DNA of 64,000 bases. It comes from Anisus vortex. Lineage: Eukaryota > Mollusca > Gastropoda > Planorbidae. Shown here one piece after another: positions 58,524 through 64,000 of this stretch; the first letter of the stretch is position 1, and every line of letters begins with the position of its first letter. Where the stretch lies: the NCBI GenBank assembly GCA_949126835.1, contig OX421495.1, forward strand, positions 17,546,079-17,610,078. Direction: 5' to 3'. The translations under genes were made by a program, and so were the position numbers. The notes beneath the pieces were generated by a model. The model was not told the DNA's origin. It did not search any database and saw nothing but the letters and a program-made list of their open reading frames with translations.

Positions 58524-58721
58524 CGTTTTAGTAGCTAGTTTTAGTTTGTTTACTGTTTCGTTATATTTACAAAAAAATTAATAATAATTAAAATCACAAA
58601 AAAATACTTCCTAATAAGTTTCGAACTTTAAATAAGTACGTATTTTCAATAAAAATCTCAAGGACGTAAACATTGAGGTCATAACATCACCGCCATCTTG
58701 GTGCGAAATCTCCATTCCTGT

Positions 58722-59030
58722 AGATTTGAGATATTTTGATTTTGGTCGTGCAGATTTTGGATAAGTAGATATTTGGTGTGTAGATTTCGGATATGTTGAT
58801 TTTCGGTGTGTAGATTTTGGATATGTTAATTTACGGTGTGTAGATTTTGGATATGTTGATTTTTGGTGTGTAAATTTTGGAAATTAGATTTTCGGTGCGT
58901 AGATTTTGGATACATTGATTTTCGGTGTGTAGATTTTGGATATGTTGATTCTCGGTGTGTAGATTTTGGATATTTTGATTCTCGGTATGTAGATTTTGAA
59001 TATGTTGATTTTCCGTGAGTAATTTTTCAG
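58722..59030. repeat. 15-bp minisatellite, right block with 30-bp higher-order unit
   Basis: Repeats of TAGATTTTGGATATG alternating with TTGATTTTCGGTGTG. This is clearly related to the left block (52,931-53,280) but with a different prevailing variant on this side of the retrotransposon. Confidence 0.92.
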
Positions 59031-59104
59031 CGTGCTATTTGATTTGGCATATTGTGTCGTCATCTCTGTAGTTCTATTTAACTAGGCTAACGTAAACTGC
59101 GTTG

Positions 59105-59560
59105 CCCAGAGAGATAGCGAAAACGAGAGAGAGAGAGAGAGTGGATAGAAGAAAGTTTTGAACTGCTAATGAGAGAAAAAAAGACACTTAGACAGAGAAA
59201 GAGAGATGGAGAGAATGAGCGTGATGGAGAAAAACATACAGTTGTATATAATGAAAGAAAAAGAGGGAGTGTGGGAGAGAGAGAGAGAGAGAGATTGAGA
59301 AGGCGAGGAAAGAGAGATTAAAACAGAGTTGGAGAAAAGAATAGGAGGAATAAGGAGTGAGAGACGGCAAGAAAGACTAAGATGGTGATGAGAGAGAGAG
59401 AGATAGTGTAGTGAGAGAGAACGTAGGAGGAGTACAAGAATGTAAAGAAGAAGAAAATGTATATATATACAGTAAGAATTTGTGTGCACGAAAAAGAGAG
59501 AAAGAGAAAGGGAGGAAGAGAAAATAAAATGGAGACAAGGGAAAGAGAGGCAGAATGAAA
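59105..59560. repeat. GA-rich simple sequence
   Basis: Purine-rich GAGAGA tracts with interruptions. The minus-strand open frames rich in Ser and Leu come from this composition. Confidence 0.85.
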
Positions 59561-59700
59561 GAAAGCTAGAAATATCTATCTCTCTATATAGCCTATATAT
59601 AAAGCTCTGTATTTGTGTTTAACCAATCAAATAGGTTTATTTAAAGACACTTGACCTTATTGCCTCATATTTTACCTTTGAAATTTGACTTAGTACATGT

Positions 59701-59766
59701 GTCCTCGATAGCTGAGTGGATAACGTATCGGACTGCCATGCGGTCGACCCTCTTCGATTCTCCAGT
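59701..59766 (+). repeat. tRNA-like SINE head
   Basis: Has an A-box-like TAGCTGAGTGGATAACG, a central ACTGCCATGCGGT and a B-box-like CTTCGATTCTCC at tRNA-like spacing. The 5' GTCCTCG has no partner to close an acceptor stem, so this is a SINE head or relic, not a functional tRNA gene. Confidence 0.5.
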
Positions 59767-60637
59767 TACTCTATACCTTTTTAAAATATATTTTTTAAAT
59801 TTTAATTCATATTACTTTAAAAAAAAGATTGTAAATCTACGTGCAACACCGGGCAATTTAGCTTTTTGTTAAATAAAAAGACTTGCCTAGTTTTAATCCG
59901 ATTACACAATTAAAAAAAAAATTACTTTCATAAATGTCTCCATTAAAAAACGATATAATTTATGTTTCTTTAGATCTATAGTTTTCTGTTCATTGTAGTT
60001 TATAAAATATCTGTAACTTAGGCTATAAGCTTACAGGCATGTTTTATTTTCCCCCCGGACAACGCCGGAGAATTCAGCTTGTATTATATTTAGGTATTGT
60101 CAGTGCAGGTTCTTAGCATTTAATAAATTGAATATCTAATTTTCGCGATATTGAATCTAAGAATTACATTTTAATAGTCGTAAATTTAGATGTGACTTTT
60201 TGTACAAACAATACATTTTTTGTGTGTATGTCTCAGTTTTGAATCTAATGAAAAGCTACACATGTAATGTAGTAAGGCTACCAGTAGCGGACAGTGAAGG
60301 AGACTGGGCTGCAGATTGGGAACCTCAGTGTAATAGCTCTACACCCTAATAGATTAGTAAACTGTATATTTCACTAAAAGGTCCCTCCTCCCAATTTACG
60401 AGCCAGGGACCTTGGCTGCGGTTATGTAATAAATATTTAATTCTGATAATAAATGTAGAGCATTAACACAAAAGGAAAACTGTTTGCAACATGATCATTT
60501 TCTGTGCTATATGCTACATGTTAGAGGTATTAAAGAAAGTCAATCTGAATAGCCTTTATCGTTTTCTTAGTAAACTTTCAAGGCGTGTAAATATTTTGTT
60601 TTAAACAATAAGGATTGAATGGTCTTATGGTCTAGTC

Positions 60638-60840
60638 TAGGGGTCGGCATTCTATGGCACGCGTGTCAGACTTGGCATGTATAGTGATTTTCAATGGCAC
60701 GTGGAAGACCACCAAAAAGGCAAGTCAAGTCTCTAATACAAGTAAAGAGCATTAGATATATGACTTTCATGCTGTTGACACACTGAATGACTTAAAAATG
60801 CTAATTTGGCACACTAATATCAAGGGGTTGCCGACCCCTA
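60638..60840. mobile_element. Short hAT-type MITE (203 bp)
   Basis: Ends TAGGGGTCGGC and GCCGACCCCTA, with GTCTAGTC on both sides (60,630-60,637 and 60,841-60,848). Subterminal GGCACGCGTG and TTTTCAATGGCACG match the 37,310 MITE, of which this is an internally deleted relative. Confidence 0.88.
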
Positions 60841-60848
60841 GTCTAGTC

Positions 60849-62021
60849 CAGGGGTCGGCAACCTTTTTATTTGCATTTATATCAAACACAATAATTTAAT
60901 ACTAAACTTTTACATTTATGGTAATTGTTTTCTAAACTCTAAACATTACCATTTCTTAGCCAAGGTTAGGATCAAGCACAGACTATACAAATGTTATTAT
61001 TTTGATCTCAGTTTCGCTGAGAAGGATAATAATGTACTTTTGTTATTGAGAACAGCCCAACAACCGTGAACTAACTTATAGTGGAAGAGATACGTAGTAA
61101 TCATACAAACTAAATAAATAATGTAATATTTAAAAATATACATATAAATTTTTTAGTTTTATAATATTTATATGATTTTTAATACTTTTTATAGTTTGAT
61201 CATCTTAAAATTATAAATTTTAAGCCATTTATTTTTTTATAAAAGAATAAAAAAGAAGAAACATATTAGAAATATTAGCAAAAATAAAACGGGTTAATAG
61301 TCTCCCTTAAATTAAAAAACGTTTCCACATTTGATTCAATAGTTATGCCAGCAAAGTTATGTTTTTTAATCTAGCAAATAGTACTGACTAATTATTATTT
61401 ATTTATATAAATCAAACATTATTTAAGTATTAGAGGATTAACATATTTTACGTAAAACAGTTGTAAATAAACATTTTCAGTATTAATTGTTTGTCCATTT
61501 AAGGAGTTTATATATTTTAAACATTAATAATTACAGAAATTTACATAATATGGTGCTATTAAATAAGTCTCTTATATTTATTAAATTAGTAATAAAAATA
61601 AAAATTTCTTAGAATCACTTATATTTATGTTGAATTAAAGAAGATGAGCATAAAAACTCTTTTAAATGTAATTAGTCTGTATCAATTATATAATGAGTTG
61701 TCAAGTGTAGGTAACCTCTTTGTATGTTTAAAACAGCTTACATGTGCGATAAAATCTGTTAACAAATGTAAGTTGAACCAAAAGCTGAAAATAAAAGAGC
61801 GAATACCTAGTTGAAAATAGCAGATGATTTTCCTAAGCGGCTTCCTACCATACTTTTTTCCGCAAATGGGCACATTTGGATGTCCATTTTTTTAATGTTT
61901 AAAATTCAACTTGCTGCATTTTAAAAGCGCCAGTATCCCTTTACTTAAAAAAAATATCTACATCTCTTGGGGGTCTCTCCGTGCCAGGTTTGAAACGCGT
62001 GCTTTAGGGTGCCGACCTATA
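60849..62021. mobile_element. hAT-type MITE (1.17 kb), inverted relative of the 37.3 kb copy
   Basis: Begins CAGGGGTCGGCAACC directly after the GTCTAGTC that closes the preceding MITE. The other end is eroded (GGGTGCCGACCTATA). The interior matches 37,310-38,421 in reverse, for example AAAACGGGTTAATAGTCTCC and TTAATTGTTTGTCCATTTAA. No transposase. Confidence 0.8.
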
Positions 62022-62109
62022 GCATAGGGATGTTAAAAAATGTTAACAAATCACACAAATCACTTGAACAATAACTTAACGTGAAAAAAACAATGTTAGC
62101 TTTAGTTAC

Positions 62110-63250
62110 ACGGGATTTTTATTGGAAAATATTAGTCTTCGGCATCCTTCCGTCTCAAGAGACGAGGTTCATCAACGTGGGTCGGGGTTGTATTTCTTCG
62201 TACGGCTAAGCTAGTTTTTACCCCCTCCCTGACAGCAGCGCTTCAGGTGGAGCGATCCTCTGCGTTCCTCTCCCAGTCGTTTGTATTTTTGCTGGCTGCT
62301 CTGATGTCCCTTTGGCAGACATCTTTTAATAGAAGGCGCGGGCAACCTGTTTTTATCTTTCCAACTGCCAATTATGTTACTCTCTGTATAGGAGGTCCTA
62401 GGAATGCGGCCCGGAATCATTCGTTTTACAAGTCCTAGCGATCTTAGGCGTCTTTCACTAAAAATTGCACGTTGGCGCACGTCAAGACCTCGCTATTGGG
62501 CACTTTGTCCTGTCATTTAATGCCAAGAATGCGTCGCAGGCACCTCAAGTGGAAACTATTTAGCTTAAGCTCACGTGACATGTAAGTGGTTCACGTCTCG
62601 CTTCCATAGAGCAGCGTGCTGATGATTCAGGCCTGGTAGACACACAGTTTGGTCCTCTCGGTTAGCTTGGTGTTTTCCCAAAACCGTTGATTTAGTTTAG
62701 CCATTGTGTTGCCAATTCTATTTTTTTTAAATAGTCGATGGACAGTGAGCTGGAAACCTTGGACGCCAAGTAAGTGAAGCTGTCCACAATCTTCAATTTT
62801 TCGTTATCAATGATAACGGTGGGATGGGAACAGGTGTCTTGGGCCATGATATTATATCTTCTTTAAGCTGTTTGGAGGGCCCCCATTCCTTGCAGGCGTT
62901 GGAAAAGCTGCACCATCAGCAAAAAGGCAACTCGCGAATGAGACCCTCTGTCGTCTTGCTTTTGTCTCGTAGGCGGGCAGTGTTGACCAGGCCTCCACCA
63001 GCTCTGGTGTGTAGCCAGATTCCATCTATGCTATCCTTGAAGGTGCATCGGAGTAGTACGGCGAAAAATATTGCAAACAGTTTTGGTGCTTAAGTACACA
63101 ACCTTGCTTTAGGCCTACTCCGCTGCTGACTGGGAAGGCATCAGATGTAGTTCCATTGAAGGGCACTGCGCCATGCATATTTTCATGGAACTGTCTGATG
63201 ATGACGAATAGGTGTGGGGGACAGCCAATTTTTTTTTTCAGGATTTGCAA
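62110..63250 (-). pseudogene. Degraded RTE-type LINE
   Basis: Minus strand, 5' to 3': KKIGCPPHLFVIIRQFHENM, SSDAFPVSSGVGLKQGCVL (reverse-transcriptase motif region) near 63,100-63,220; then FHLRCLRRILGIK followed by a stop in place of Trp and QDKVP near 62,520-62,570; then LRSLGLVKRM near 62,430. This order matches the RTE/endonuclease-reverse-transcriptase polyprotein often annotated as craniofacial-development-protein-2-like. Multiple frameshifts and stops make it inactive. Confidence 0.75.
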
Positions 63251-63495
63251 TAACCCACTACGACTGACTAAATAAACGGCTTTTGTCAGGTGAAATTATT
63301 AGTACGGGATACTTATAGGAGATGACGTCATTTATGAGCAAAAGTACTCTTTTTTATACCTAGTTAGATTAGGGACATTTCTACACTTGTGATATCAAAA
63401 ACATGGGACATTTAAGTAATTTATATTACATCATCAATATATATATATATATAACTATTATTACTGTGTCAATTGCAATCTTTTTATAGTATTAT

Positions 63496-63747
63496 CAGTG
63501 CTTCTTTCGTGACGGTACGCAGCGTTACGGCGTACCGGCACCTTTTTCAATGTGGGAAAAACATTATTACTTTTCTTGTATTTTAACGTTTGTTGTTAAT
63601 TTATCATATTATTAATTTGTTAAAGTTGAATTATTTAAAAATTGCGCGCAATAAGAATTAAAATATAAAATGCGAAACTGCTTTAAAAGTTAGGCAATCC
63701 ATCACTGAGTACCGGCACCTATTTTTTGTTTTTTCAAAGAAGCACTG
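63496..63747. mobile_element. hAT-type MITE (252 bp)
   Basis: Terminal inverted repeats CAGTGCTTCTTT and AAAGAAGCACTG, with a perfect 8-bp duplication AGTATTAT at 63,488-63,495 and 63,748-63,755. Subterminal TACCGGCACCT occurs at both ends in the same orientation. No coding capacity. Confidence 0.9.
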
Positions 63748-63879
63748 AGTATTATTGTTAGTTTATAATATTATAAATAAGAAGTCAGAAGCTTGACAGC
63801 AACAATTCATATGCATGTTCCAGGGTCAGGCGACCGTAAACAAAAAAAAAATTAACAAGAACTAAATCATGAAAGAAAC

Positions 63880-64000
63880 GTTCACACCACACTTCTATTG
63901 TAATATTGTCTGTTATTTTTTCTTTCTTTTCTTTTCACAAATCACATTGTAATCATTCGTTTCTACGTTATTGTGACGGGCATAACTACTAGTATTATTA
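63880..64000. repeat. Segmental duplication, copy C (runs off window)
   Basis: CATTGTAATCATTCGTTTC and ACTACTAGTATTA match 51,190-51,245 of copy B (CATTGTAATCATTCGTTTCC, CCACTAGTATCA). The block continues past the right edge. Confidence 0.55.

Larger units (their letters stand above)
53281..58716 (-). mobile_element. Full-length I/Nimb-type non-LTR retrotransposon
   Basis: A 5.4 kb minus-strand element bounded by the 13-bp direct repeat CCTGTAGATTTGA at 53,268-53,280 and 58,717-58,729. It has a short 5' UTR, a gag-like ORF1, a 35-nt spacer, an ORF2 with endonuclease, reverse transcriptase and RNase H, and a short 3' UTR ending AACAATTCAATT with no poly(A). Domain order and the RNase H domain place it near the I superfamily, which includes the Nimb group known from planorbid snails. 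Both frames are uninterrupted and the target duplication is intact, so it looks young and possibly competent. Confidence 0.93.

Noticed and set aside
59166..59489. Ser/Leu-rich minus-strand frame
   Set aside because: Produced by GA-rich simple sequence.
59701..59766. tRNA gene
   Set aside because: A and B boxes are present but the acceptor stem does not close; more likely a SINE head.

Overview
This window is nuclear DNA from an animal. It has split genes with GT/AG introns, a very AT-rich intergenic background, many non-LTR retrotransposon and SINE fragments, hAT-type elements and long micro- and minisatellites. The gene content (a motile-cilium protein and adenosine-receptor-like GPCRs) and the repeats (an I/Nimb-type retrotransposon, tRNA-headed SINEs, and a recurring LINE tail encoding a [12 protein letters not shown] motif) fit a gastropod mollusc, most likely a freshwater pulmonate such as a planorbid. 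The species guess is inference from remembered repeat flavour, not a database match.

Left part (1-8.2 kb, + strand): three intronless, tandem class A GPCR genes resembling adenosine receptors. The first is cut by the window edge. The second is its close paralogue. The third is more diverged and GC-rich.

Middle-left (9.9-29.1 kb, - strand): a large split gene that I reconstruct as 24 coding exons in continuous reading frame (1,007 codons). It matches CFAP61, a component of the calmodulin- and spoke-associated complex of motile axonemes. Its start codon is at 29,131. The last part (roughly 200 residues by comparison with the vertebrate protein) is not found in the window. It either lies beyond base 1, with the GPCR cluster inside an intron, or it has been lost. 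Introns carry SINEs, LINE tails, a minisatellite made from the exon 6 splice acceptor, and a long inverted repeat.

Centre (32.2-41.1 kb): a 14-bp minisatellite array broken by a 5.3 kb hAT element. That element was itself hit by a CR1-like LINE and by a 1.1 kb hAT-type MITE. Further on, a LINE fragment splits a higher-order form of the same array.

Right part (41-64 kb): few host genes. It holds a candidate signal-anchor exon, a probable 1.6 kb solo LTR with a 5-bp target duplication, two duplicated THAP-domain first exons (one flanked by a foldback element), a local segmental duplication in three pieces, and a 57-unit CTAT microsatellite. It also holds a complete two-ORF I/Nimb-type retrotransposon (53,281-58,716) with intact reading frames and a 13-bp target duplication, sitting inside a 15-bp minisatellite. 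The end of the window has further hAT-type MITEs and a degraded RTE-type LINE.

The most striking pattern is that at least four independent transposable-element insertions sit inside or at the edge of tandem-repeat arrays. All calls were made by reading and translating the sequence by eye. Family names rest on remembered motifs, and no database search was run.
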